From Helcococcus sueciensis DSM 17243 (GTDB taxonomy: Bacteria; Bacillota; Clostridia; Tissierellales; Peptoniphilaceae), in NCBI RefSeq assembly GCF_000423145.1, contig NZ_AUHK01000005.1:1-64000 (forward strand): 64,000 nucleotides of DNA, read 5' to 3'. The notes beneath the pieces were generated by a model, which saw only the letters and a program-made list of their open reading frames with translations, did not search any database and had not been told where the DNA came from. The position numbers were made by a program, and so were the translations under genes. Each line of letters opens with the position of its first letter. Position 1 is the first letter of the stretch. Shown here piece by piece: positions 27,818-37,080 of this stretch.

Positions 27818-29198
27818 ACAATTATTCACAAGCTATAAAGATTATGTAGGAAAAGAAATTGAAATACATGGATGGATTAAAAAATCAAGAGAATCAAAGA
27901 ATATAGGTTTCTTAGAAATTAATGATGGGACATTTTTTAGTAATGTTCAAGTAGTTGTAGAGTCTAGTGTGAATAATTTTAAGGAAGTATTTTCATTGGG
28001 AATATATTCAGCTGTTAAAGTTAAAGGGATTTTGGTAGAACCTGAATCAGCAAAGCAAGACTTTGAAATTCAAGCAAGTGAGATAGAGATTTTAAGTGAA
28101 TCTGATAAAGACTATCCACTTCAAAATAAAAGACATACTTTTGAATTTTTAAGAACAATGCCATCACTTCGTATGAGAACTAATGCATTTAATGCAGTTT
28201 TTAGAGTTAGAAGTGAACTTGCTTATGCTATTCATAAGTTTTTTAATGAAAGAGGATTTGTATATATTCATACTCCAATAATTACAGCATCTGATGCTGA
28301 AGGTGCAGGTGAAATGTTCAGAGTAACTACATTTAATCCAGATAAAGAAACACCTAGAACAGAAGATGGTCATGTTGACTATACAAAAGATTTCTTTGGA
28401 GCAATGTCAAATCTAACTGTAAGTGGTCAATTAGAAGTTGAAGGATTTGCAATGGCATATTCAAAAGTCTATACATTTGGTCCAACATTTAGAGCGGAAC
28501 ACTCAAACACACCAAGACATGCGGCTGAATTTTGGATGATTGAACCTGAAATTGCATTTGCAACATTACCAGATGTAATGGATTTAGCTGAAGATATGGT
28601 GAAATATATTATTCGTCATGTACTGGATAAATTACCTGAAGAAATGAAACTTTTCGATTCTTTTGTTGAAAAGGGAATTATTGAAAAATTAAATAAATTA
28701 GTTGAATCAGACTTCAAGAGACTTACTTATACAGAAGCAATTGAAATACTTGAAAAAGCTGATAAAAAATTTGAATACCCAGTTTCATGGGGCCTAGATT
28801 TACAGACTGAACATGAGAGATATTTAACAGAGGAAGTATTCCATGGACCTGTATTTGTTACAGATTATCCAAAAGACATTAAATCATTCTATATGAAGTT
28901 AAATGATGATAAAAAGACTGTAGCAGCTATGGATATGCTTGTTCCAGGAGTAGGTGAATTAATCGGTGGTTCTGAAAGAGAAAATGATATTGAAAAATTA
29001 TTAAAACAAATGGAAGATAAAAATATTAAATCTGAAGATTACAAATGGTATTCAGATTTAAGAAGATATGGCGGAGTGAGTCATGGTGGATACGGATTAG
29101 GATTTGAAAGAATGGTAATGTATATGACAGGTATGAAAAATATACGTGACGTATTACCATATCCACGTACAGTAAATTCAATGAAAATTGATAAATAA
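27807..29198 (+). CDS. asnS: Asparaginyl-tRNA synthetase
   Basis: Class IIb synthetase charging tRNA-Asn. An N-terminal OB-fold anticodon-binding domain ([27 protein letters not shown], about 17-43) is followed by the catalytic core with motif 2 ([25 protein letters not shown]) and motif 3 ([15 protein letters not shown]). The 463-residue length fits. ATG 27807 sits 10 bases from AAGGAG (27791-27796); an in-frame ATG at 27798 is too close to it. No T-box leader precedes it. Confidence 0.96.
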   Translation: MEIKQLFTSYKDYVGKEIEIHGWIKKSRESKNIGFLEINDGTFFSNVQVVVESSVNNFKEVFSLGIYSAVKVKGILVEPESAKQDFEIQASEIEILSESDKDYPLQNKRHTFEFLRTMPSLRMRTNAFNAVFRVRSELAYAIHKFFNERGFVYIHTPIITASDAEGAGEMFRVTTFNPDKETPRTEDGHVDYTKDFFGAMSNLTVSGQLEVEGFAMAYSKVYTFGPTFRAEHSNTPRHAAEFWMIEPEIAFATLPDVMDLAEDMVKYIIRHVLDKLPEEMKLFDSFVEKGIIEKLNKLVESDFKRLTYTEAIEILEKADKKFEYPVSWGLDLQTEHERYLTEEVFHGPVFVTDYPKDIKSFYMKLNDDKKTVAAMDMLVPGVGELIGGSERENDIEKLLKQMEDKNIKSEDYKWYSDLRRYGGVSHGGYGLGFERMVMYMTGMKNIRDVLPYPRTVNSMKIDK

Positions 29199-29209
29199 TG
29201 GAGTAGATT

Positions 29210-30778
29210 TTGGAAAAGAATATTGAATATTATTTTAAGAAGTATAATACTCTAATAAAATGCATAATATTTACATTTATTATAGGAATGCTTTCGCATT
29301 CCTATATGTATTTTAACAATGCTATTTCAAACGATTCATTGAATGAGTTTATTACATGGGATAATGTAAGACAATTTAAAACAGAAACAGGAAGAGGTCT
29401 TGTAGTTTTTTATCTTCAATATATTCGAGGAATAATAACTGTTCCATATTTAGTTGGAATTCTTTCACTAGTATATATTTCAGTTTCACTTTATTTAATA
29501 AGTAAAATATTTGATATTAAATCAGATATTATACTATTTATGATATCAGCTATTATGGTTCTAAATATGACCGTAATAGCTCTTACAGCGACATATATAC
29601 ATGATTTAGATGCGGATATGCTATCTTTATTATTGGCTACATTATCGGTGTTTTTCCTTACAAAATACGATAGGGGATATATATTTGGAATGATACCTCT
29701 TGCACTTTCAATTGGGCTATATCAAGCATTTATATCATTTGCTATAATTCTCATCATATTCAAATGTATATTAGATTTAATCTATAAAGAAAATCGTAAA
29801 AAAGTTTTAGAATATGGTATAAAAGGCATATTAATGATTATAGGTGCTGGGTTATTTTATCTGCTTTTAGTTAAAATAATAGTTTCGCTTACAGGTATTA
29901 ATATAGCAGAAGGACAATATAATTCCATTTCAAAAATCAAAAAGCTATCATTTCTAAATATTATTGTATTTACGATTAGAACTTGGATATTTACAATAGG
30001 GAAATTAGTGAATCCACCTACAATATTAAGCGGAAATGTTAATATAGCAGTTCATATATTACTACTATTGCTTATATTTTATTTCATAATCAAAAAGATT
30101 ATTCAAAATAAAATTGATGCTAAAACAATCTTTATGGTTTTATTACTTGTAATCATTACACCTATTGGTATGAATATTAGTAGAGTCTTAATGAGAAATT
30201 TTTCTCATGATGTTATGCACTATAGTATATTTATGATATATTTGCTACCTTTACTATTTGTAGATAGAGAAATATTTAGAAAAGACTTTTTAGAAGTAAA
30301 GAATAAATCATATAGAATTGCAGTTTTATTAATAATGGTATTTGTAATGTTTGGTAATTTCAGATTTGCAAATACTGCCTATTTAATAAAAGATTTTGAA
30401 CAAGATGCAAACATGTCTCTATTTACCAGAATAAACTATGATATGAATAATATAGATGGATATGTAGATGGAGAGACACCTGTTGCATTTGTTGGCAGAC
30501 CTTTAGATCAAATAAGAAGAAATAGAGATTTTACGCTTAGAATTACAGGAATGTCAAGATCTTTCGTTCCTTATTATTCATACAATGACAGATATAAAGC
30601 GTATTTTAACTATGTACTAATGATGGATACTAAATTTGTATCAGAAGAGGAAATTGATTTATTAAGTGAAGATAGTAGAGTGATTAATATGTCGGTATAT
30701 CCAAGCAAAGATAGTATTAAATTAATAGATGGAGTACTAGTAGTGAAACTTGGAAATGACTTAAATGATGATTATTAA
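29210..30778 (+). CDS. Polytopic membrane protein of the GtrII-type glucosyltransferase family
   Basis: A 522-residue protein with about 10-12 membrane helices and an extracellular C-terminal domain of about 120 residues. The N-terminal half has the layout and motifs of Glucos_trans_II proteins (TGRGLVVFYLQYIRG, then ATYIHDLDADMLSLLLATLSVFFL, with acidic residues in the first external loops), which transfer glucose from undecaprenyl-phosphate-glucose to surface polymers. The start is TTG 29210 with tggag upstream, 12 bases after asnS. No GtrA/GtrB partners are next to it. It is followed by a TraX-like gene; both are unlike the housekeeping neighbours. The acceptor is unknown. Confidence 0.72.
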   Translation: MEKNIEYYFKKYNTLIKCIIFTFIIGMLSHSYMYFNNAISNDSLNEFITWDNVRQFKTETGRGLVVFYLQYIRGIITVPYLVGILSLVYISVSLYLISKIFDIKSDIILFMISAIMVLNMTVIALTATYIHDLDADMLSLLLATLSVFFLTKYDRGYIFGMIPLALSIGLYQAFISFAIILIIFKCILDLIYKENRKKVLEYGIKGILMIIGAGLFYLLLVKIIVSLTGINIAEGQYNSISKIKKLSFLNIIVFTIRTWIFTIGKLVNPPTILSGNVNIAVHILLLLLIFYFIIKKIIQNKIDAKTIFMVLLLVIITPIGMNISRVLMRNFSHDVMHYSIFMIYLLPLLFVDREIFRKDFLEVKNKSYRIAVLLIMVFVMFGNFRFANTAYLIKDFEQDANMSLFTRINYDMNNIDGYVDGETPVAFVGRPLDQIRRNRDFTLRITGMSRSFVPYYSYNDRYKAYFNYVLMMDTKFVSEEEIDLLSEDSRVINMSVYPSKDSIKLIDGVLVVKLGNDLNDDY

Positions 30779-30799
30779 TAATTAAAATAAGGAGTTTTA

Positions 30800-31681
30800 A
30801 TGACAGCTTCAATATTAAAATTAATAGCAATAATTTCAATGACAATCGATCACATTGGAGCATATCTATTTTATTCAGGAAGTGATATAGTTTCTCCGCA
30901 AGGTATAAATTTGATGCGTTCTATAGGAAGAATGGCACTTCCTATATTCGCGTATTTCTTAGTAGTTGGTTATTTTAAGACAAGAGATATTAAAAAATAT
31001 ATTTCAAGAATACATTTATTTGCGATAATTTCACAAATTCCATTTACACTTGCATTTTATTATGAAAACTATTATGTTTATGAAAGTGTAAATTTCATAG
31101 AATATGATTATAAATGGTTGCTTGCAATCATCCCTATGATAGCATTCTATTATGTTTTAATACTTGATAGAAAGTTTGATATATCATTAGTGTATGTATC
31201 GATAGCATGGTTAATTACCCCTATAAATACATCGGTAAATGGATATTTTCTACTAACTGGATATGAATTGAATATATTCTATGAACTAGGACTTGCATTA
31301 ATATTGTTTGAATATTTTAATTTGTTGAAAACAAAATATAAAAATAATATTTTAATGTATATAATAATTGCAATTTCGGTTATACTTTCATATTACTATA
31401 TTGGAGGAATAGCAAACTATGGATATAATGCGATCGCTTTGATGATAGCATTGTATTTGACAAAGGGAACAAAGTATTACCAATCATTTATAGTATTTCT
31501 ATGGGGATATTATATGTATAGCTGGAATATGACAAATATTATATTTATAGTATTAACATGTATATTGCTTTTAACATATAATGGTAAAAAGGGATCAAAT
31601 CTTAAATATCTATTTTACACATTCTATCCAATACACATTACAATACTTGCGTTGTTTAATATATTTGGGGTGTTACAATAG
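30800..31681 (+). CDS. TraX-family membrane protein (putative acyltransferase)
   Basis: A 293-residue protein with about eight membrane helices, of the TraX family. The signature ILKLIAIISMTIDHIGAYLF (residues 5-24), with RSIGRMALPIFAYFLVVGYFKTRD next, and the C-terminal YLFYTFYPIHITILALF are typical. TraX of the F plasmid is needed for N-acetylation of pilin; chromosomal relatives are thought to acylate surface molecules. There is no conjugation gene nearby, so modification of an envelope polymer together with the preceding GtrII-like protein is more likely. The ribosome site is aaggag, and the gap to the preceding gene is 21 bases. Confidence 0.8.
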   Translation: MTASILKLIAIISMTIDHIGAYLFYSGSDIVSPQGINLMRSIGRMALPIFAYFLVVGYFKTRDIKKYISRIHLFAIISQIPFTLAFYYENYYVYESVNFIEYDYKWLLAIIPMIAFYYVLILDRKFDISLVYVSIAWLITPINTSVNGYFLLTGYELNIFYELGLALILFEYFNLLKTKYKNNILMYIIIAISVILSYYYIGGIANYGYNAIALMIALYLTKGTKYYQSFIVFLWGYYMYSWNMTNIIFIVLTCILLLTYNGKKGSNLKYLFYTFYPIHITILALFNIFGVLQ

Positions 31682-31958
31682 AAGATTTAGTTTAGTTAGA
31701 TTTATAGAAGAGTTTTATTAGAACTTAGCTCATAGTCGAAATGCTTTATTGACTTTTGACTTAAAAAATATTAGAGTTATTATGCTGAAGACGACACAGA
31801 AATTACGCTAGAATCTTTGAAGCCTTCGACTTTCATTAAGTTTTGGTAAGTCAAGAATAAACCCTTCGGACAATGCATAATTGACTCAGACTATCCAGAG
31901 ATTACTAGAGAAGATATATTATTATTTGAGTTGCATTTATAATACCATGTTTAACTAG
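31682..31958. other. Non-coding stretch with decayed coding traces
   Basis: No intact gene is visible between the TraX gene and the XRE remnant. One plus-strand frame reads EDDTEITLESLKPSTFIKFW, a stop, then GQCIIDSDYPEITREDILLF and a stop (about 31784-31940), which looks more like eroded coding sequence than random intergenic DNA. The second piece faintly recalls the YPxLTxEDI motif of DUF433 antitoxin-like proteins, but this is a weak resemblance. No terminator for traX was found. Confidence 0.4.
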
Positions 31959-32066
31959 AATAATTGGGGACAGGCGGTCTGTTGGATAGGAATATGTATA
32001 GCTTTAGATTGTAAAGTTGAAGATGTGATTGAAATAAGTGAGGAGGAAATAATTAATGTTAAGTAA
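31959..32066 (+). pseudogene. 3' remnant of a small XRE-type regulator gene
   Basis: An open frame of 35 codons after an in-frame TAG ends in ICIALDCKVEDVIEISEEE, which closely resembles the C-terminus of small XRE/YozG-type repressors (KICxALDCxxxDIxEI). The N-terminal helix-turn-helix is missing or frameshifted. Its stop codon lies 11 bases into the methyltransferase gene, an overlap like those of control-protein/methylase pairs. The fragment also supplies the ribosome site of the methyltransferase gene. Confidence 0.6.
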
Positions 32067-33171
32067 TCAAATTAGTTTTTTTCAAGATGTGAATAGGTTT
32101 GCTTATAAATTAGATTCTTTTTCATCGACTGATAATATTAAACCTAAAGTAAAATATAAGTCCATAGAGCTTTTTGCTGGAGCTGGTGGAATGGCATTAG
32201 GGATAGAACAAGCTGGATTCGAGAATATATTAAGTATAGAAATTGATAAAGATGCTTGCAAAACTTTAAGAGAAAATCGTCCTAATTGGAATGTTTTAGA
32301 AGGTGATATTAATGAAATTGCAAAAAAAGGAATATCTAATTATGTTAATTATCAAGGTGAAATTGATTTAATTGCCGGAGGTGTTCCATGTCAAGCATTT
32401 AGTTATGCTGGAAAAGGTAAAGGATTTGCAGATACAAGAGGAACATTATTTTATCCAATGTCAATAATTATTGAAGATGTAAAACCAAAAACATTTATAT
32501 TAGAGAATGTAAAAGGGTTAACTACTCATGATAACGGAAGAACTTTAGAAACTATGATTGAGATTTTTGAAAACATAGGATATACAATTTTCTGGAATGT
32601 ATTAAATTCATGGGACTATGATACAGCACAAAAACGTGAAAGATTAATAATGATAGGAATACGCAATGATTTGTATGAAAACCAAATCTTTGATTATAAT
32701 TACCCTGAAAAACAAGAATACAAGCCAGTTTTAAAAGATATATTAAAAGATGTACCTGAGAGCATTGGTCGAAAATATAGTGATAAAAAATACAGTATTA
32801 TGAAATTAGTACCTCAGGGAGGATGTTGGATAGATTTACCTGAAGATGTGGCAAAAGAATATATGAAAGGTTCGTATTATTTAGGTGGTGGTAAAAGAGG
32901 TGTAGCTAGAAGAATGAGTTGGGACGAACCATCTTTGACATTAACTACTGCACCAGATATGAAACAAACAGAGAGATGTCATCCAGATGAAACACGCCCT
33001 TTCACAGTAAGAGAATATGCAAGGATACAATCTTTTCCTGATTATTGGAAATTTTCAGGTGGGATGACATCACAATATAAACAAATAGGAAATGCTGTTC
33101 CAGTAAATTTAGCTAAATATGTGGGTTTAAGTTTAGTAAAATACTTAAATCAGTTCATTACTATAAACTAA
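32056..33171 (+). CDS. Type II DNA cytosine-5 methyltransferase
   Basis: Transfers a methyl group from SAM to C5 of cytosine within the recognition site, protecting host DNA from the neighbouring endonuclease. All main C5-MTase motifs are present in 371 residues: motif I ELFAGAGGMALGIEQAGF (about 38-55), motif IV GGVPCQAFS with catalytic Cys112, motif VI FILENVKG, motif VIII QKRERL, and IX-X ARIQSFPDYW to GNAVPVNLA. The first 35 residues are an extra N-terminal extension. Strong GAGGAGG site at 32040-32046. The target region between VIII and IX sets specificity; a GGWCC-type site is inferred from the partner gene. Confidence 0.93.
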   Translation: MLSNQISFFQDVNRFAYKLDSFSSTDNIKPKVKYKSIELFAGAGGMALGIEQAGFENILSIEIDKDACKTLRENRPNWNVLEGDINEIAKKGISNYVNYQGEIDLIAGGVPCQAFSYAGKGKGFADTRGTLFYPMSIIIEDVKPKTFILENVKGLTTHDNGRTLETMIEIFENIGYTIFWNVLNSWDYDTAQKRERLIMIGIRNDLYENQIFDYNYPEKQEYKPVLKDILKDVPESIGRKYSDKKYSIMKLVPQGGCWIDLPEDVAKEYMKGSYYLGGGKRGVARRMSWDEPSLTLTTAPDMKQTERCHPDETRPFTVREYARIQSFPDYWKFSGGMTSQYKQIGNAVPVNLAKYVGLSLVKYLNQFITIN

Positions 33172-33183
33172 AGGAGTATCAAA

Positions 33184-34032
33184 TTGGAGTGTAATTTAAA
33201 TTTTATTACTAAAGAAAATTTAGAAAAACATGTTGAAGAAACTATTCTAAAGTATAGAGGAAATCTAAAAAGTTGGACTAAAAATGACTTTAATAAAAAT
33301 CTTATTGACCCTATAAAAATGCTTTTTGATAAAACTGTTAATGAATTTAGTTGGGAAGAAGTAATAGAAAATGAGATATTTAGACAAAGGGATAAATCTA
33401 ATACAAATGCTATAGGTTATTTCCATCAAAATATATTTAAGTATTTTAATTCTTGTACAGTTCCTGAATATGTATGGGATGTTATATGGGAACCTGAAGA
33501 GGGAATAGTTGTTGGCGAAGATAAAAAGATCTATAAAAGAGCAAAAATTGAAATGAAAAACAAACATAATACTATGAACTCATCTTCTACTGTAGCAACA
33601 TATGCAAAATGTATGGGAGAATTAATAGATGATCCTGATTGTGTTGTATTTTTAGTGGAAGCTATAGCTAAAAGAAGTCAAAATATTAATTGGATAGAAA
33701 CATTTGATAGTAAAAGAATAAGTAATGATAGATTGCGAAGAGTTAGCATTGATAGATTTTATGAAATGGTTACAGGAGAAGAAGATGCCTTTTTCCAATT
33801 ATGTATGGTATTACCTAACATAATATCTGAAGTTTTCAATAAAACAGAAAAACTAAAAAATACAGAAGATACTGTTATAAAAGAATTATATTATTTAGTT
33901 GGTGATAAATCCCAAACTGTTTCATTAGGTATAGCATTGATGATGTTAGGTTTTGAAACTTATAAGGGATTCGCTGATGAAAAAAACAGAATAGTATTGA
34001 GATATAACATTAATAATCCTCCAATAAAATAA
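33184..34032 (+). CDS. Type II restriction endonuclease, Eco47II-like
   Basis: A 282-residue protein 12 bases after the methyltransferase, starting at TTG 33184 with AAGGAG upstream. The central part NAIGYFHQNIFKYF, then IEMKNKHNTMNSSSTVATYAK and VFLVEAIAKRSQNINWI to RLRRVSIDRFYEMVTGEEDAFFQLC strongly recalls the Eco47II family (recognition GGWCC). IEMKNK supplies the ExK part of a PD-(D/E)xK active site. Family assignment is from memory of the motif pattern, not a search; other site specificities within the family are possible. It is intact, so the pair is probably functional. Confidence 0.75.
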   Translation: MECNLNFITKENLEKHVEETILKYRGNLKSWTKNDFNKNLIDPIKMLFDKTVNEFSWEEVIENEIFRQRDKSNTNAIGYFHQNIFKYFNSCTVPEYVWDVIWEPEEGIVVGEDKKIYKRAKIEMKNKHNTMNSSSTVATYAKCMGELIDDPDCVVFLVEAIAKRSQNINWIETFDSKRISNDRLRRVSIDRFYEMVTGEEDAFFQLCMVLPNIISEVFNKTEKLKNTEDTVIKELYYLVGDKSQTVSLGIALMMLGFETYKGFADEKNRIVLRYNINNPPIK

Positions 34033-34139
34033 TATTAACCAAGTGATTATTTTGATCAAAACGAATATAATCTCCCCAAAATGTGATATTATATATATTA
34101 TTATATAAAAAGAACTTAGATTAAGAGAATGGAGTTATT

Positions 34140-36557
34140 ATGGTACAAAGATATAATCCGAATCATATCGAAGAAAAATGGCAAAAGATATGGGATGAAG
34201 AAAAAACATTTAAGACAACTATGGATAAAAGTAAGAAAAAGTTTTATGCTTTAGTTGAATTTCCTTATCCTTCAGGTCAAGGATTACATGTAGGTCATCC
34301 AAGAAGTTATACTGCACTCGATGTTGTTTCAAGAAAAAGAAGAATGCAAGATGAAGTTGTTTTGTATCCAATGGGATTTGATGCATTTGGATTACCTACG
34401 GAAAATTATGCGATTAAAAATAAAATACATCCAAGAATAGTTACAGAAAATAACATTGCAAATTTTACTAAACAATTAAAATCTCTAGGTTTTTCATTCG
34501 ATTGGGATAGAGTGGTAGACACAACCGATCCAAACTATTATAAATGGACTCAATGGATCTTCATACAATTATTCAAACATGGACTTGCTTACAAGAAAGA
34601 ATTTCCAATTAATTGGTGTCCTAGCTGTAAGGTTGGACTTTCAAATGAAGAAGTTGTAAATGGTAGATGCGAAAGATGTGGAACTCCAGTTGAACACAAA
34701 ATTAGAAATCAATGGATGCTTAAAATCACTGAATATGCAGACAGATTGATTGATGATTTAGCTGAAGTTGACTATTTGGATCATATCAAACAACAACAAA
34801 TTAATTGGATTGGAAGATCTTTCGGCGCAGAAATAGATTTTGCAATTAAAGATCATGACAAATCATTAAAAATATTTACCACAAGACCAGACACCATTTA
34901 TGGTGCGACATATATGGTAATTGCTCCAGAACATCCAATTATTGAAGAATTGAAGATGGAAATAAAAAACATAGAAAAGATTGAAGAATATAAAGATTTT
35001 GCAAACAAGAAATCTGATTTTGAACGTTCAGAAATGAATAAGGATAAGACTGGTGTTGAACTTGAAGGTATTAAAGCAATTAATCCTATTTCAGGTGAAG
35101 AAATGCCTATTTGGGTTTCCGACTATGTAATGATTACTTATGGAACAGGTGCAATTATGGCAGTTCCAGCTCATGATGAAAGAGATTATGAATTTGCAAA
35201 GAAATTCAATTTACCAATAAGGGAAGTTGTTGCAGGCGGAAATATTGAAAAAGAAGCATTTACCAATACTGAAACAGGTACGCTTATTAATTCTGACCTT
35301 ATAAATGGTCTTGAAGTTGAAGATGCAAAGAAAAAGATTATTGAGATAATTGAAGAAAAGGGTATAGGGCATGCTAAGAAAAACTTTAAGCTGAGAGACT
35401 GGGTATTCTCTAGACAAAGATATTGGGGAGAACCAATTCCAATGGTGTATTGTGAAGAACATGGTTGGAATCCAGTTGATGAAGAAGAGTTACCACTTAA
35501 ACTTCCTGAAGTTGAAAATTATGAACCAACAGATGATGGTTCTAGCCCTCTTTCAACTATTGAATCATTTGTAAATACGACATGTCCAGTATGTGGTGGG
35601 CCAGCTCATAGAGAAACTGATACAATGCCACAATGGGCAGGATCATCATGGTACTATTTAAGATATATGGATCCGGATAATGATAAAGCTTTAGTTGGAA
35701 AAGACGAAGCAGAATTCTTCTCACCAGTTGACTGGTACAATGGAGGAAATGAACATACGACTTTACATTTATTGTATTCAAGATTTTGGCATAAATTCCT
35801 TTACGATTTAGGCGTAGTACCAACAAAAGAACCATATATGAAACGTACATCACATGGTATGATACTTGGTGAAAATGGCGAAAAAATGTCTAAATCAAGA
35901 GGGAATGTTGTAAATCCAGACGAAATAGTTGCAAACTATGGTGCAGATACGCTTCGTACTTATGAAATGTTTATTTCAGAATTTGATAAATCCGTTCCAT
36001 GGTCAGATCAAGCATTAAGTGGTGTTAGAAAATATTTAGACAGAGTTTGGAGACTACAAGATATTTTAGTTGAAGGTAATGAGCATTCAAAAGATATGGA
36101 AGTATTGGTAAATCAAACAATTAAGAAAGTTTCAGATGATATTGAAGCTCTTAAATTCAATACAGCAATATCACAATTAATGATACTTCTAAATTCATTT
36201 ACTGATAAAGGACAAATAAACAAGAAAGAATATGAAACTTATCTAATCCTACTTAATCCATTTGCACCACATATCACAGAAGAGTTGTGGGAAACACTTG
36301 GAAATAAGGTTCAACTTGCAAATCAAAACATTTGGCCAATATTTGATGAAACAAAACTTTTAGAAGATACAGTATTAATACCAGTACAAGTAAATGGAAA
36401 AGTAAGAGGGAAGATAACTGTCCCACGTGATACAGATAAAGATGAAATCATAAGACTTTCACAGGAAGAAGAAAATGTAAAACTATTCATTGAAGGAAAA
36501 GAAGTAGTAAAAGTTATATATGTTCCAGGAAAAATATTAAATATTGTTGTAAAATAG
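34140..36557 (+). CDS. leuS: Leucyl-tRNA synthetase
   Basis: Class I synthetase charging tRNA-Leu, with an editing domain that removes mischarged isoleucine and related amino acids. The 805-residue protein shows the HIGH-type motif [15 protein letters not shown] (about 40-54), a zinc-finger-like [22 protein letters not shown], the editing-site threonine-rich [20 protein letters not shown] (about 247-266), [38 protein letters not shown] (KMSKS) and the anticodon/C-terminal domains. Ribosome site atggag. No T-box leader was found in the 107-base gap upstream. A terminator follows. Confidence 0.97.
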   Translation: MVQRYNPNHIEEKWQKIWDEEKTFKTTMDKSKKKFYALVEFPYPSGQGLHVGHPRSYTALDVVSRKRRMQDEVVLYPMGFDAFGLPTENYAIKNKIHPRIVTENNIANFTKQLKSLGFSFDWDRVVDTTDPNYYKWTQWIFIQLFKHGLAYKKEFPINWCPSCKVGLSNEEVVNGRCERCGTPVEHKIRNQWMLKITEYADRLIDDLAEVDYLDHIKQQQINWIGRSFGAEIDFAIKDHDKSLKIFTTRPDTIYGATYMVIAPEHPIIEELKMEIKNIEKIEEYKDFANKKSDFERSEMNKDKTGVELEGIKAINPISGEEMPIWVSDYVMITYGTGAIMAVPAHDERDYEFAKKFNLPIREVVAGGNIEKEAFTNTETGTLINSDLINGLEVEDAKKKIIEIIEEKGIGHAKKNFKLRDWVFSRQRYWGEPIPMVYCEEHGWNPVDEEELPLKLPEVENYEPTDDGSSPLSTIESFVNTTCPVCGGPAHRETDTMPQWAGSSWYYLRYMDPDNDKALVGKDEAEFFSPVDWYNGGNEHTTLHLLYSRFWHKFLYDLGVVPTKEPYMKRTSHGMILGENGEKMSKSRGNVVNPDEIVANYGADTLRTYEMFISEFDKSVPWSDQALSGVRKYLDRVWRLQDILVEGNEHSKDMEVLVNQTIKKVSDDIEALKFNTAISQLMILLNSFTDKGQINKKEYETYLILLNPFAPHITEELWETLGNKVQLANQNIWPIFDETKLLEDTVLIPVQVNGKVRGKITVPRDTDKDEIIRLSQEEENVKLFIEGKEVVKVIYVPGKILNIVVK

Positions 36558-36569
36558 AATAAATAGAAG

Positions 36570-36610
36570 CAGTATATAAAAATTGTTAAGATTTTGTATA
36601 CTGTTTTTTT
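36570..36610 (+). terminator. Terminator after leuS
   Basis: An imperfect stem cagtata..aaaat / attttgtatactg with loop tgttaag, followed by seven T residues. The right arm shares tatactgt with the inverted repeat at 36690-36706. Confidence 0.75.
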
Positions 36611-36657
36611 GTTATTTAACAATTTTTACCAAAAATCTTTAATTTATATTTTTATTA

Positions 36658-36666
36658 TGCTATAGT
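36658..36666 (+). promoter_or_regulatory. Possible extended -10 promoter for the small secreted protein
   Basis: TGCTATAGT is a TGn extended -10 element (5 of 6 matches in the hexamer). A second AT-rich candidate, TATAAT at 36682-36687, lies just upstream of the inverted repeat. The choice between them is uncertain. Confidence 0.4.
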
Positions 36667-36689
36667 TAATATATATAAAAATATAATAA

Positions 36690-36706
36690 AATATATACTG
36701 TAGAGG
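36690..36706 (+). repeat. Left arm of a 17-bp perfect inverted repeat
   Basis: aatatatactgtagagg is the exact reverse complement of 37046-37062. The arms enclose 339 bp holding the whole small secreted-protein gene and its ribosome site. The left arm lies between promoter and ribosome site. Confidence 0.9.
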
Positions 36707-36719
36707 AATAGGAGTAAAA

Positions 36720-37037
36720 ATGAAAAAAATATTTAAATTATTTATTATATTATTATTGTTAGTAGGGCAAGTAGGAACAGTTAATGTTTTAGCAAAAGAT
36801 GACGAAATAATAGTTAATCGTATAAAGGTACCAATTGCAATTTCAGCATATAGAGATAGAGTTGTACCACAAATAGGAACTCCTCAAAAAATATATGTTG
36901 AAGAATCAGATCAATATGGCAATTTATATGGTGGATATTTAAAATTCGAAAGAATATTAAATGCTTATAGTACTGGATATTTGCTTGTTAGATATTCAGG
37001 TACTTTAGATCTTATAGGAAAATCTAATCCAAGATAA
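36720..37037 (+). CDS. Small secreted protein of unknown function
   Basis: I do not recognise this family. The 105-residue product has a classic signal peptide (MKKIFKLFIILLLLVGQVGTVNVLA, likely cleaved after residue 25, AxA-like NVLAK), leaving about 80 mature residues rich in Tyr, Gly and Val (VPIAISAYRDRVVPQIGTP then GNLYGGYLKFERILNAYSTGYLLVRYSGTL). There are no cysteines and no lipobox. Ribosome site ataggag. It is enclosed by the 17-bp inverted repeat and stands just before a large ABC exporter; it could be a secreted factor, an exporter accessory protein or an independent gene. Confidence 0.7.
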   Translation: MKKIFKLFIILLLLVGQVGTVNVLAKDDEIIVNRIKVPIAISAYRDRVVPQIGTPQKIYVEESDQYGNLYGGYLKFERILNAYSTGYLLVRYSGTLDLIGKSNPR

Positions 37038-37045
37038 AAATTAAA

Positions 37046-37062
37046 CCTCTACAGTATATATT
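37046..37062 (+). repeat. Right arm of the 17-bp perfect inverted repeat
   Basis: cctctacagtatatatt matches the left arm at 36690-36706 in reverse complement without mismatch. It lies 8 bases after the small gene's stop codon and just before the ribosome site (gaggag) of the ABC permease gene. There is no T-run after it, so it is not a simple terminator arm. Confidence 0.9.
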
Positions 37063-37080
37063 AAAATTTGAGGAGTATTT

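Noticed and set aside
34033-34139. T-box or attenuator before leuS
   Set aside because: Only 107 bases, AT-only, no hairpin with a T-run and no conserved T-box elements.
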